Assembly: GCA_945860285.1 (NCBI GenBank)
Contig: CAMAQB010000003.1
Location: 1-64,000 of the forward strand
DNA length: 64,000 nt
From: Akkermansia muciniphila
GTDB lineage: Bacteria; Verrucomicrobiota; Verrucomicrobiia; Verrucomicrobiales; Akkermansiaceae
Direction of reading: 5' to 3'
Shown: positions 10,029 through 19,380 of the stretch, piece after piece
Numbering within the stretch: position 1 is the first letter of the stretch
How the letters are laid out: each line of letters starts with the position of its first letter
Program-made: the position numbers and the translations under genes
Notes under the pieces: generated by a model
Told to the model about the DNA's origin: nothing
The model's database searches: none
What the model saw: only the letters and a program-made list of their open reading frames with translations

Positions 10029-11408
10029 CTACCCTTCCACCTCCTCCCCTTCGGTTTCCTCCTCGGGGATTTCGGATTCGGGCAGCGGCTCTTCTTCCGC
10101 CTCCTCCGGCAGTTGGGCGGCGGCGGCGCGGACGTCCAGCTTGCCGGTTACCACGTCCGCCGTCAGGCGGGTGCGGTATTCGCGTAACAGGGTGATCTCG
10201 CGCTCGTAGCGGGTGATGACGAGGTCGATGCCGCCGGTCTCCTTGAGAATGAATGATATTATGTCCCGCTGCTCGGTTTCAGGTAGAACCAGATTGGGCA
10301 TCTGCTTGAAGCTATCCCAGTAGAGGCGATTTCGATCGGAAACAATCCCGGTGGATTGGCGGTTCACTTGCTGTTTGTAGAGATCCGTGTGGAACACGTA
10401 ATCGTAGAACTCAGGAACAGTGCCACCCCTTGGCGCGATGACGACATACGCGGGGCTGACCAAGCCATCACACGGCGACACCCCGACAGCACCTTGCCAC
10501 ATGCGCATCGTATTGTATGCCATGTCGCCTTGATGCACCCGTTTGTATTTCGTGGCATCGGCTATCAGCTTTTTGGGACGCCCGAACTGATCGAGTTCTT
10601 CCATCGTGATCCCTGATCGAAGACTCACCTGAAGAACCGGCAACCCCTCAACACCAGATTCGACTCGAAGAGAGAACAGCGCCATGTTTCGCCTCACCTC
10701 CCAATGTTCCGGAATCTCGCCGAGCCACGGGATGCCGGAGTCCTTGAGTTTGACGTTGGGGTCGAGGCCGCGGGTGACGGCGCGGTGGATGATAGCCTGC
10801 TTCTGCTCCTGGAGCAGGGCGATGACCCGCCGCTTCGACCGGATCGCCTTCTCCAAGCGCCCGTTCCAGTGGTCGAGAAAGCGCACGATGGCCGCTTGCT
10901 CGGCGGGGGGCGGGAGGGGAATTGGTGCATCGAGAAACGAGGTGTCGGTCAGCTGAAGTCTGGAAATCCAGACACCTTTGGATCGGACCTGCAGCTCCCA
11001 GTGGAATGCGGAAGAACGGACCAATTCATGCAGATAGCGGGGATTGATTTTGGCCGAAGGGCGACTTCGATAAACGCTGTAGGCGGTGCTGATGATCCCG
11101 TGATGCTGCGACACGCCTAATCCGCCGCCCCAAGCCCAGAGACTGTTGATTACCAAATCTCCTGGCCAGCATAGCTTGTGGCCAGCGTAAGACTCGGCTT
11201 TGAACATCGTAACCTTTGCACTTCTGCGGGGGATTACACCGCGAGCAGAACTAACCGTAAGAAGTTCTTCTTTGCCGTTCTTCGATCGTTCATCGACACA
11301 GAATAAATAAGCCTTCCCTCGCTTGATCACCCAGTGCGCCGGATAGCGCTGTAGCCACGGTAGATCCGACTCCTTGTATTCCGGATACGGTTTGAGATCC
11401 GCAATCAT
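10029..11408 (-). CDS. hsdS: Type I restriction enzyme, S subunit (HsdS)
   Basis: 459 aa; two target-recognition halves (YPAHWVIKRGK.. and IPEHWEVRRNM..) with LPPPAEQAAIVRFLD and LPETEQRDIISFI conserved spacers. Confidence 0.93.
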   Translation of the reverse strand: MIADLKPYPEYKESDLPWLQRYPAHWVIKRGKAYLFCVDERSKNGKEELLTVSSARGVIPRRSAKVTMFKAESYAGHKLCWPGDLVINSLWAWGGGLGVSQHHGIISTAYSVYRSRPSAKINPRYLHELVRSSAFHWELQVRSKGVWISRLQLTDTSFLDAPIPLPPPAEQAAIVRFLDHWNGRLEKAIRSKRRVIALLQEQKQAIIHRAVTRGLDPNVKLKDSGIPWLGEIPEHWEVRRNMALFSLRVESGVEGLPVLQVSLRSGITMEELDQFGRPKKLIADATKYKRVHQGDMAYNTMRMWQGAVGVSPCDGLVSPAYVVIAPRGGTVPEFYDYVFHTDLYKQQVNRQSTGIVSDRNRLYWDSFKQMPNLVLPETEQRDIISFILKETGGIDLVITRYEREITLLREYRTRLTADVVTGKLDVRAAAAQLPEEAEEEPLPESEIPEEETEGEEVEG

Positions 11409-12526
11409 TTAGTTACCTCCTTGGCTACTGCATTTACGATTCTTGCACGAGCCTGCGCACGATCAGCCAATAACTTGTCTTCTCCAGTCTGTTCGAGCCA
11501 TTCCATGAAACGATCCAGCCCGTGGCGGGTGTTGCTCTCATCACGGCAATTTGTGATGAAGGCGAACTGAACTTTCTGGATAGGATCAGCAACGAATACC
11601 CCGAATGGTGCAGACACAAGTGTAGCATCGGGGAAACCCAGCAGTTTGGCTGCCTGCGTTTCGGTAGCCGTCTTGTGGCAGGCAATCACATGAACTGGGC
11701 CTCCTCTTTTCCCTTTGAGAATCGAGGCGTTCTCATGATCCCGAAGAAACGGTTGACCCACGCGCTCCCTTGCAGCGGCAACAGATAATGCCGCAGGGAC
11801 AGCGTGCAATTTCCACAAGATCTCGCGACCATCAAACTTTACCAGTATTTCGTGGCCTTCCTCCTTGGCTCCACTCCGGGAGAGTATCGATTCTCGAAGA
11901 ACACGGATCATTTCTCCCTCCCGTGATGTATAATCTAACCGGGACCAATCAAGTGCAGCTCCGCTATAAAACTTGCCTTTTGCCGCATCACGGACTCCTG
12001 CCTGAACAAGGCCGATAATCGCGTCGTGGAGAGCTTCCTTGATCCTCTTTATTAGATCTTCCTTTGTTTTGACCTCCCCGCCGCGGAACATGCTCTGCTT
12101 CGCAATTTCTTTCTGAAATCGTTGGTTGCGCTGACCGGCTTCATCTTTTCCGGCAGGAATATTTGGTAGTGCAATGAGGCGGACCTTTGCTGGAGCAGTC
12201 GAGAGTCCAGTCATCATTTCAGCATGGCATATCCCGACGCTGCCACCCGTTTTCGCCCATCCCGCGTTCCCGTTGCAGATGATGAGTAACACGTCGCAGT
12301 CCTTTACCGTCTGAATACAGGTATCCCACGAGTCCCACGTTGCGCTACCGGGGGCAGCATCCTCATTGATCCACACTTCAAATGCCTTACTCCCCGCCAC
12401 CTCCATCGCTTCGATCTCGGACTTTATTTCTCGGCGGATCATGGAGAGTGTGGTTTTGCTTCCGGCAGGAAACGCGTCATCGCTCCTGCTTGAAAGCATC
12501 AAACGGATTTTCGAGGATTTTGACAT
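11405..12526 (-). CDS. DUF4062-like protein (TIR-like fold inferred) embedded between hsdM and hsdS
   Basis: 373 aa; IRLMLSSRSD..., W.NEDAAPGSATWDSWDTCIQTVKDCDVLLIICNGNAGW..., followed by a long C-terminal region; ATGA overlap with hsdS. Confidence 0.6.
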   Translation of the reverse strand: MSKSSKIRLMLSSRSDDAFPAGSKTTLSMIRREIKSEIEAMEVAGSKAFEVWINEDAAPGSATWDSWDTCIQTVKDCDVLLIICNGNAGWAKTGGSVGICHAEMMTGLSTAPAKVRLIALPNIPAGKDEAGQRNQRFQKEIAKQSMFRGGEVKTKEDLIKRIKEALHDAIIGLVQAGVRDAAKGKFYSGAALDWSRLDYTSREGEMIRVLRESILSRSGAKEEGHEILVKFDGREILWKLHAVPAALSVAAARERVGQPFLRDHENASILKGKRGGPVHVIACHKTATETQAAKLLGFPDATLVSAPFGVFVADPIQKVQFAFITNCRDESNTRHGLDRFMEWLEQTGEDKLLADRAQARARIVNAVAKEVTK

Positions 12527-12529
12527 GGT

Positions 12530-12646
12530 TCAGGATTTGTCTCCTTTCAGAAGTAATCCCAACATATCTTCAGCGGCTTCTTCTTCCACGAGGATGTCGG
12601 CACGGATTTCTTCCAAGGTGCCGAGTGGCTGGGGCTTGTAGAAATT
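12530..12646 (-). repeat. Diverged duplicate of the hsdM 3' end (within an 84-aa ORF, 12530..12784)
   Basis: NFYKPQPLGTLEEIRADILVEEEAAEDMLGLLLKGDKS vs HsdM C-term HFYKPQPLRTLDEIRADILAEEEAAEGLLGELLKGGNP; 28/38 aa and about 90/117 nt identical by hand, without gaps. Confidence 0.85.
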
Positions 12647-12780
12647 CCGAGGGTGTTGGAATGGTTTCGCTAATGAGCGGTAGCGTGTAATATGGAACGG
12701 ATTGACGTCCATATTAAAGTCTGCGTTGCGCATGGATGAGGATACAGGCCAAACACAAGGCAGGATTGCATACAGTAGGC

Positions 12781-15096
12781 TCATGGATTGCCTCCTTTCA
12801 GCAGCTCGCCCAGCAGCCCTTCGGCGGCTTCTTCCTCGGCGAGGATGTCCGCGCGGATTTCATCGAGGGTGCGGAGCGGCTGGGGCTTGTAAAAGTGGCG
12901 GGTGAAGCTGACTTCGTAGCCGATCTTCGTGGCTCCCTCCTTGACCCAGGCGTCTGGGGTGTAGGGCAGGACTTCGCGTGTGATGAAGGCCTCGATGCCG
13001 CCGTCCTCCAGCAGCGGGACTTGCTCGGTGTCACGGAGGTCACTGTCGGTCTCGTATTCGACAATCATCGGACGGCTCGGCGATCCGTCCCTACCTTTGA
13101 TTTCGTAGAGGCCGTGGAAGGGATCGGGCTTGGCCTTGCCGGGTTTGTGGATCTTGCCGATGACCGGCGGGGCGTTCTCGTCGCGCCAGCTGACGGCTTT
13201 GTAGATCTGCTTGAGATCGGCGGCGGGCAGCTTGATGTCGCCGGATTTTAGGGCTGCCTCGACCTTCTCCCGGAAGAGGTTGTGATCCTCGAAAAGATCG
13301 CCGCCGAGTTCCTCGCGGAGACTTGTGGCGGTATCGACCAGGCGGCCATCACGTTCCCAGGTCTTGGAATCCAGAAGTTTCTTTCTCTTCTTTTCGGGCA
13401 GGCCTTTTTTCTTGGACTCGCCGTCCTCGTCGTCGCCGTCTTCCTCGTCATCGCCCCATTCGTTGAGGCGTTTCTCCAGGGCATCGGCGATTTTCGCGAA
13501 CTTGCGGAACAGATCGTCGCCGAACTCGTCATACAGCACGGAGCGGATTTCCTCGTCGCCGGAGGCGAAGCGCAGGGACTCGATGCGTGGCAGGCTGAGC
13601 TGGCTATGGAGCCGCAGCGGACGCTCGACGACGACTTTCCAGTAACCGAAGGCCTCGTTCGGGAAGAGCTTTGATTCGGGCGTTTCCTTGAAGTCGAGGA
13701 AGGTCTTTGTGATGCGCTCAATGTCATCCGGAGAGAGTTCACAGTTCTTTTTACCGAGGTTTTTGCGGAGCGGCTTGAACCACTGGGAGGCGTCGATGAG
13801 CTGGACTTTGCCTTGGCGGTTCTTCGGCTTGCGGTTGGAGAGCACCCAGATGTAGGTGGCGATGCCGGTGTTGTAGAACAGGTTGAGCGGCAGGGCGACG
13901 ATGGCCTCCAGCCAGTCGTTCTCGATGATCCAACGGCGGATGTTGCTCTCGCCCTGGCCGGCGTCCCCGGTGAAGAGCGAGGAACCGTTGTGGACTTCCG
14001 CGATGCGGCTGCCGAGCGGGGTGTTGTGATTCATCTTAGACACCATGCTGGCGAGGAAGAGCATCTGACCATCGCTGGTGCGGGTGACGAGGGACATTTC
14101 CTCGCCATCGTGCATGACCTTGAAGCGGGGATCGCGCATGCCGTCCTTGCCACCCATGTTTTCGAGATCCTTTTTCCAACTCTTTCCGTAAGGCGGATTG
14201 GCCATCATAAAGTCGAACTCCACGGAGGGGAATGCGTCGTGGGAGAGCGTGGACCACTCGGCCCCGCCGATGATGTTCTCCGCGTTCTCGCCCTCGCCCT
14301 TGAGCAGCATGTCTGCCTTACAGATGGCGTAGGTCTCTGGGTTGATTTCTTGCCCGTAGAGCTGGGCGGCGATTTGCAGGCCAAGATCGGACGCGAGCGA
14401 TTGAAGCGTTTCCTCGCCCTCGGTGAGAATTCCGCCGGTGCCGCAAGCGCAGTCGTAGAGCAGGTAGGTGCCGGACTTGAGTTCTGTAGCGATGGGGCGG
14501 AAGACGAGATTGGTCATCAGCCGCACGGCGTCACGCGGCGTCCAGTGCTCGCCGGCTTCCTCGTTGTTTTCCTCGTTGAACTTGCGGACGAGTTCCTCGA
14601 AGACGGTGCCCATCGAGTGGTTGTCGATGCCGGCAGGGGTGAGGTCGATCTCGGGATCGAGGAACTTGGAGATGAGGGTGCCGAGCGCGTCGGCCTTGGA
14701 GAGGGTGGAGAGCTGGTTGCGGAATTTGAAGTTTTCCAGGATGTCCTGCACGTTGGGCGAGAAGCCGTTGAGGTAGTCCTCGAAATCGGCGAGGAGCTGC
14801 TGCTGGTTGCCCCGGGACTTCAAGTCGCGGAGGGTGAACTTGGAGGTGTTGTAGAACGCGTGGCCGGAAGAGGAGTAAAGGGCGGCGGTCTGCTCGGTGA
14901 TCCCGGCGTCGTCGAGCATCTTGCGGGTTTCCAGCACGGCCTTCTTGGTCGGTTCCAGCACGGCGTCCAGACGGCGGAGGACGCACATGGGTAGAATGAC
15001 GTCCGGGTATTTGCCCCGCTTGAACAGGTCGCGGAGAACGTCGTCGGCGATGCCCCAGATGAAGGAGACGATTTTGTTGTGGGTGGCTTGATCCAT
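12781..15096 (-). CDS. hsdM: Type I restriction-modification system DNA methyltransferase (HsdM)
   Basis: 771 aa; YDCACGTGGIL SAM-binding motif and FMMANPPYGKSW catalytic motif. Confidence 0.96.
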   Translation of the reverse strand: MDQATHNKIVSFIWGIADDVLRDLFKRGKYPDVILPMCVLRRLDAVLEPTKKAVLETRKMLDDAGITEQTAALYSSSGHAFYNTSKFTLRDLKSRGNQQQLLADFEDYLNGFSPNVQDILENFKFRNQLSTLSKADALGTLISKFLDPEIDLTPAGIDNHSMGTVFEELVRKFNEENNEEAGEHWTPRDAVRLMTNLVFRPIATELKSGTYLLYDCACGTGGILTEGEETLQSLASDLGLQIAAQLYGQEINPETYAICKADMLLKGEGENAENIIGGAEWSTLSHDAFPSVEFDFMMANPPYGKSWKKDLENMGGKDGMRDPRFKVMHDGEEMSLVTRTSDGQMLFLASMVSKMNHNTPLGSRIAEVHNGSSLFTGDAGQGESNIRRWIIENDWLEAIVALPLNLFYNTGIATYIWVLSNRKPKNRQGKVQLIDASQWFKPLRKNLGKKNCELSPDDIERITKTFLDFKETPESKLFPNEAFGYWKVVVERPLRLHSQLSLPRIESLRFASGDEEIRSVLYDEFGDDLFRKFAKIADALEKRLNEWGDDEEDGDDEDGESKKKGLPEKKRKKLLDSKTWERDGRLVDTATSLREELGGDLFEDHNLFREKVEAALKSGDIKLPAADLKQIYKAVSWRDENAPPVIGKIHKPGKAKPDPFHGLYEIKGRDGSPSRPMIVEYETDSDLRDTEQVPLLEDGGIEAFITREVLPYTPDAWVKEGATKIGYEVSFTRHFYKPQPLRTLDEIRADILAEEEAAEGLLGELLKGGNP

Positions 15097-15120
15097 AAAA
15101 TTAAAATGCAGAAATCGAAT

Positions 15121-15426
15121 TTAAAGTGACCCCATCGACGGCCTCTCCGCCTCCCAGTTGCCCAGCACCTCGCCGAGGACGACGGTGTAGGTGAGGTTGC
15201 CGTGTTCAAGGTCTACATCGGGGAGGAACTCGTCGTCGAGGGCGGAGAGCAGCGGCTCGATATTCGATTCGTCGAGGCCGGAGCCTTTGAGGATGATCAC
15301 CGTGCCGGCGACTGTTCCATTGGCGAGGTAGTGAAGATCCACGGCGGCGAGGTCCTTGCCATCGCGGATAGCGAGAAAGCGTTCGGACGAGGGTGTGCGG
15401 AGGGTGCGTTTCCAGGTGAGGTTCAT
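15121..15426 (-). CDS. Small hypothetical protein upstream of hsdM
   Basis: 101-aa ORF with ATGA overlap to the preceding DUF4236 ORF and 24 bp from hsdM; same strand. Confidence 0.5.
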   Translation of the reverse strand: MNLTWKRTLRTPSSERFLAIRDGKDLAAVDLHYLANGTVAGTVIILKGSGLDESNIEPLLSALDDEFLPDVDLEHGNLTYTVVLGEVLGNWEAERPSMGSL

Positions 15427-15671
15427 GATAGAGACGTGACGATCCAGTTAGTGAATGCAAGCGAGGCAGGGATGGCGGCGAGCAGAATCAAGCAACCTTT
15501 GCCACGGTACCCCACGCCAGTGCCGGGGATGCTGAAGGCGGAGTAGCGGCGACCACGGGCACTCGTGCCGACGCGGAATCCCTTGCCGCCGACCGAATAG
15601 CCGAGGCCGGATTTGTTCAGATTGACCCGGAACGGCCCGAAGTTGATGGATTTGCGATAGAAAAATCCCAT
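15423..15671 (-). CDS. DUF4236 domain-containing protein
   Basis: MGFFYRKSINFGPFRVNLNKSGLGYSVGGKGFRVGTSARGRRY is a typical DUF4236 N-terminus; C-terminal hydrophobic helix. Confidence 0.85.
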   Translation of the reverse strand: MGFFYRKSINFGPFRVNLNKSGLGYSVGGKGFRVGTSARGRRYSAFSIPGTGVGYRGKGCLILLAAIPASLAFTNWIVTSLS

Positions 15672-15940
15672 ATGCGTTAGTGATTTTATGGAGACAATTG
15701 TTGGCCAGCGGAAGAAAACGAATTCTTTCCCTAGCGGCGCTAACTATTATGCTCAAGTGAGAAAAAGAATCAAGAAGGTTCTTGAAATTCGCTTCATTTT
15801 GGCGTGCCAAATGGTGATTTACAGGCAGAAAAAAGTGCTGAGGTTTCTACGCTAGATATAAAATAAACGAATAAAGTGTCGAATTCCCCGATTTCGCGAA
15901 AGTGCATACAAAACGAAAATGATTTTGAGAAACTATTTGT

Positions 15941-15971
15941 TCATAAAAAAAAACGCTCGATATCGACGAGC
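15941..15971 (-). terminator. Terminator-like hairpin on the minus strand, 5' of the hsd island
   Basis: Reverse complement reads GCTCG-TCGATAT-CGAGC-GTTTTTTTTT. Confidence 0.45.
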
Positions 15972-16271
15972 ACCCAAGTCAAAAATGCATGATTTTATGA
16001 AATTCTATGTTTTTTTTATGAAGCAGCGAACCATCCAATCTGGCAATCTTCACTCGGAACAACGGCGTATGTCGTCCTTGGAAATCGGTGAAAGGCTCGT
16101 CCGGCAAGGGGATGAGTTCGCGCAGGAGGGCACAAAAGCGTTGGGAGGCTTTGCTGACACGTTCGTATTCGGTGGAGTAGGTGGGTGGGTTTTCCCAGTG
16201 CCCTTGTGCGTTTTGTGTTGCCGATTCAGGGTTGACAAAAAATGCCTCGCCACGAAACTGTGCGCGAAGTT

Positions 16272-17204
16272 ATGGAACAAGTGATCATTATTGGTACGGG
16301 GTGCGCGGGATATACGGCGGCCATTTACACGGCGCGGGCCAATTTGAAACCGCTGATGCTTTCGGGCACGCAGCCGGGCGGACAACTGACCACGACCACC
16401 GAGGTCGAAAATTTTCCCGGTCATCCCGAGGGTATCATGGGGCCGGAATTGATGGTGCGCATGCAAAAACAGGCCGAGCGTTTCGGCACGCGCATTGCCT
16501 ACGAAATGGTCGAAAGCGTGAGCCTTCTTGCTGACGGCGGGTTTGCTGTGAAAACCGGATCGGCCAGTTATGAGGCGAAAACCGTCATCATTGCCACGGG
16601 TGCCGCGCCGCGCCACATGGGGCTGCCGAACGAGCAAAGTTTGATCGGTCGCGGGCTGACCTCCTGCGCCACTTGTGACGGGGCTTTTTACCCCGACGTT
16701 CCCGTCGCGGTGATCGGCGGCGGCGACAGCGCCTGTGAGGAAGCTGGATTCCTTACCCGCTTCGCCAGCAAGGTGTATTTGATTCATCGTCGCGACGAAT
16801 TGCGCGCCTCGAAAATCATGGCGGATCGGGCGTTGGCGAATCCGAAGATCGAGCCGGTGTGGAACTCCACGGTGACCGAGTATCTCACCGATGAAAAAGG
16901 CGAGATGCGCGCGGTGAAATTGAAAAACCTGGTCACGGGCGCGGAAAGCGAAATGGACGTCAAATGCGTGTTTGTCGCCATCGGTCACGTGCCGAACAGC
17001 GGCTTTCTGGGCGGGTTGGTGGATCTCGATGAAAACGGTTACATTTTGCAAACCCCCGGCCGCACCGCGACCAAAACTCCCGGGCTGTTTGCCGCCGGCG
17101 ACGTGGCGGATCATTATTACCGCCAGGCGATCACGGCGGCCGGGCAGGGGTGCGCGGCGGCATTGGAAGCGGAACGCTATCTCAGCGAGCACGAAGGGCA
17201 CTGA
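16272..17204 (+). CDS. trxB: Thioredoxin-disulfide reductase
   Basis: [37 protein letters not shown] redox motif, AAGDVAD. Confidence 0.96.
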   Translation: MEQVIIIGTGCAGYTAAIYTARANLKPLMLSGTQPGGQLTTTTEVENFPGHPEGIMGPELMVRMQKQAERFGTRIAYEMVESVSLLADGGFAVKTGSASYEAKTVIIATGAAPRHMGLPNEQSLIGRGLTSCATCDGAFYPDVPVAVIGGGDSACEEAGFLTRFASKVYLIHRRDELRASKIMADRALANPKIEPVWNSTVTEYLTDEKGEMRAVKLKNLVTGAESEMDVKCVFVAIGHVPNSGFLGGLVDLDENGYILQTPGRTATKTPGLFAAGDVADHYYRQAITAAGQGCAAALEAERYLSEHEGH

Positions 17205-17239
17205 GCGCTTCGGCTGGCTTCAATCAGTTTCGCTCCCGC

Positions 17240-18007
17240 TCAGGAGAGCGAGCCGTTGTGGATGATGTCGAAGAAACTCTGTGCATCGAGTGAGGCACCG
17301 CCGATCAGTGCGCCGTCGATATCCGGGCAGGCCATCAATTCCGCGGCGTTGGCGGGTTTGACGCTGCCGCCGTATTGGATGCGCAGCTTGCCCGCGACTT
17401 CGGGGCCATACAGTTCGGTGATCACGCTGCGAACGAATTCATGCGCATCCTGGGCCTGTTGCGCCGTGGCGGTGACCCCGGTGCCGATCGCCCAGACCGG
17501 TTCATAGGCGACGACCGTATCCTCCATGTCCGAAACCGTAATGTTCTCCAGTCCCTCGGTGATCTGTGAACGCAGGATGCTTTCCAGTTTTCCGGCATTG
17601 CGTTCCTCCAGGGTTTCGCCGATGCAAAAAATCAGCTTCAGTCCGGCCTCGCGCGCTTTTTTCAACTTCGCATTGATCACCGCGTTGGTTTCGCCGAAAA
17701 GCGAACGGCGCTCGCTGTGGCCGACGATCACATGGCGCACGAGGATTTCGCGAAGCATCTTCACGCTGATTTCGCCCGTGTAGGCGCCGTCGTCATATTG
17801 AGAGCAGTTCTGCGCCGCCATCTCCACCCCGCGAGCATCGTTCAGCGATTCCGACAACGTGGGCAGGGAAATGAATGATGCGGCAATCACGATGTCGCTG
17901 GTCTGGCGACCTGTTAGTTTGCTGAGGAACGATTTCACAAACGCCGCGGTGTCGGACGGTCCTTTGTTCATTTTCCAGTTGGCGGCGAAGATCGGGCGGC
18001 GGTACAT
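17240..18007 (-). CDS. tpiA: Triosephosphate isomerase
   Basis: FAANWKMN, VGHSERR, AYEPVWAIGTG. Confidence 0.97.
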   Translation of the reverse strand: MYRRPIFAANWKMNKGPSDTAAFVKSFLSKLTGRQTSDIVIAASFISLPTLSESLNDARGVEMAAQNCSQYDDGAYTGEISVKMLREILVRHVIVGHSERRSLFGETNAVINAKLKKAREAGLKLIFCIGETLEERNAGKLESILRSQITEGLENITVSDMEDTVVAYEPVWAIGTGVTATAQQAQDAHEFVRSVITELYGPEVAGKLRIQYGGSVKPANAAELMACPDIDGALIGGASLDAQSFFDIIHNGSLS

Positions 18008-18058
18008 ATTTTTCGTTAGGGTAAGGGAATGTGTGGAGTGTTGTGGAGGAGGATGATT

Positions 18059-19255
18059 TCAGACTTCGGTCAATGCGGCAACGCCGGGGAGTTCCTTGCC
18101 TTCGAGTAGTTCCAGCGAGGCACCGCCGCCGGTGGAAATGAAGTCCATGTCGTCGTCGAGTTTGTATTTGACCACCGCGGTGACGGAATCGCCGCCGCCG
18201 ACGATGGAAAGCGCGTCGGAGTCGGCCACCGCCTGGGCAATGGCCTTGGTGCCGATGCCGAAGGAGTCGATTTCAAAAACCCCCATCGGTCCGTTCCACA
18301 GGATTGTTTTCGCCGTGGCGATCTCCTTTTGAAATTCCGCAATTGCCACATCGCCGATGTCGATGCCCTCGCTATCGTCGGGAATGCTTCCGCCATCGGC
18401 ATAGGGAGCAGTGACTTCGGTGGCAGCGCCCTCCTTGAATTCCTGAGTGCAGCGCGTGTCTGCCGGAAGCAAGAAGCGTATGCCCTTATCTTCAGCATTT
18501 TTCATGATGTCGAGCGCCAGTTCTAATTTGTCCTTTTCGACCCGTGACTTGCCGACCATGAAGCCTTGCGCCTTGCGGAATGTGTAGGCCATCGCACCGC
18601 CGATGATGAACGAATCGGCTTTTTTCATCAATGCGTTGATCACCTTGATTTTGTCGGAAACCTTCGCACCGCCCATGATGACCAGAAACGGCCGCTCTGC
18701 GTTTTCCAGCTTGTGCACCAGATAGTCGAGTTCACGAGCCATCAAAAATCCCATCGCGCTTTGCTTGACGAAATGTGTGACTCCCTCGGTGGAAGCATGG
18801 GCGCGGTGTGCGGTGCCGAAGGCGTCATTGACGAAAATTGCGGCGTTGCCCGCCAGCTCCCTGGCGAAGTCCGCATCGTTTTTTTCCTCTTGCGGATAAA
18901 AGCGGGTGTTTTCGAGCAACATCACTTCGCCTTCCTTCAGCGCGGCGCGGCGGGCGGCGGTGGCGTCACCGATGCAATCCGTTGCCATGACCACCGGCTT
19001 TCCTAACAACTCGGCAAGCCGCGTGGCTGCCGGTGCGAGCGAGAATTTCGCCTCCAGGCCGTTTTCCGGACGACCGAGGTGCGAGCACAGCACCAGCCTG
19101 GCCCCGCCTGCGAGCAGGTGTTGGATCGACAGCACCGCCGCGGTGATCCGGGTGTCGTCGGTGATCACACCGTCCTGCAGCGGCACATTGAAGTCCACGC
19201 GCATGAGAACTTCCTGGTTGCGGACGTCGAGATTTTGAATCGATAATTTGGCCAT
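18059..19255 (-). CDS. pgk: Phosphoglycerate kinase
   Basis: LMRVDFNVPLQDG, LCSHLGRP, GGAKVSDKI, GGGDSVTAV. Confidence 0.97.
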   Translation of the reverse strand: MAKLSIQNLDVRNQEVLMRVDFNVPLQDGVITDDTRITAAVLSIQHLLAGGARLVLCSHLGRPENGLEAKFSLAPAATRLAELLGKPVVMATDCIGDATAARRAALKEGEVMLLENTRFYPQEEKNDADFARELAGNAAIFVNDAFGTAHRAHASTEGVTHFVKQSAMGFLMARELDYLVHKLENAERPFLVIMGGAKVSDKIKVINALMKKADSFIIGGAMAYTFRKAQGFMVGKSRVEKDKLELALDIMKNAEDKGIRFLLPADTRCTQEFKEGAATEVTAPYADGGSIPDDSEGIDIGDVAIAEFQKEIATAKTILWNGPMGVFEIDSFGIGTKAIAQAVADSDALSIVGGGDSVTAVVKYKLDDDMDFISTGGGASLELLEGKELPGVAALTEV

Positions 19256-19302
19256 GGGCAATTCGGTAAGGTGGATATGACACCAATGTCAAGCCTCTTG
19301 AA

Positions 19303-19336
19303 TCAAGAAATATGACAGTTTTCAGATATTTCTCGA
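19303..19336. promoter_or_regulatory. Imperfect palindrome in the divergent pgk / thioredoxin-family intergenic region
   Basis: TCAAGAAATAT gacagttttcag ATATTTCTCGA; 8-bp perfect core arms, 10/11 when extended. Confidence 0.4.
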
Positions 19337-19380
19337 CAATCAGGGAATCCGCCGCACTATCCCCGCACTCCCATACCATT

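Noticed and set aside
13813-14994. 393-aa plus-strand ORF
   Set aside because: Antisense to hsdM, which has clear methyltransferase motifs; no recognisable domain.
16050-17201. 383-aa minus-strand ORF
   Set aside because: Antisense to trxB; no domain features.
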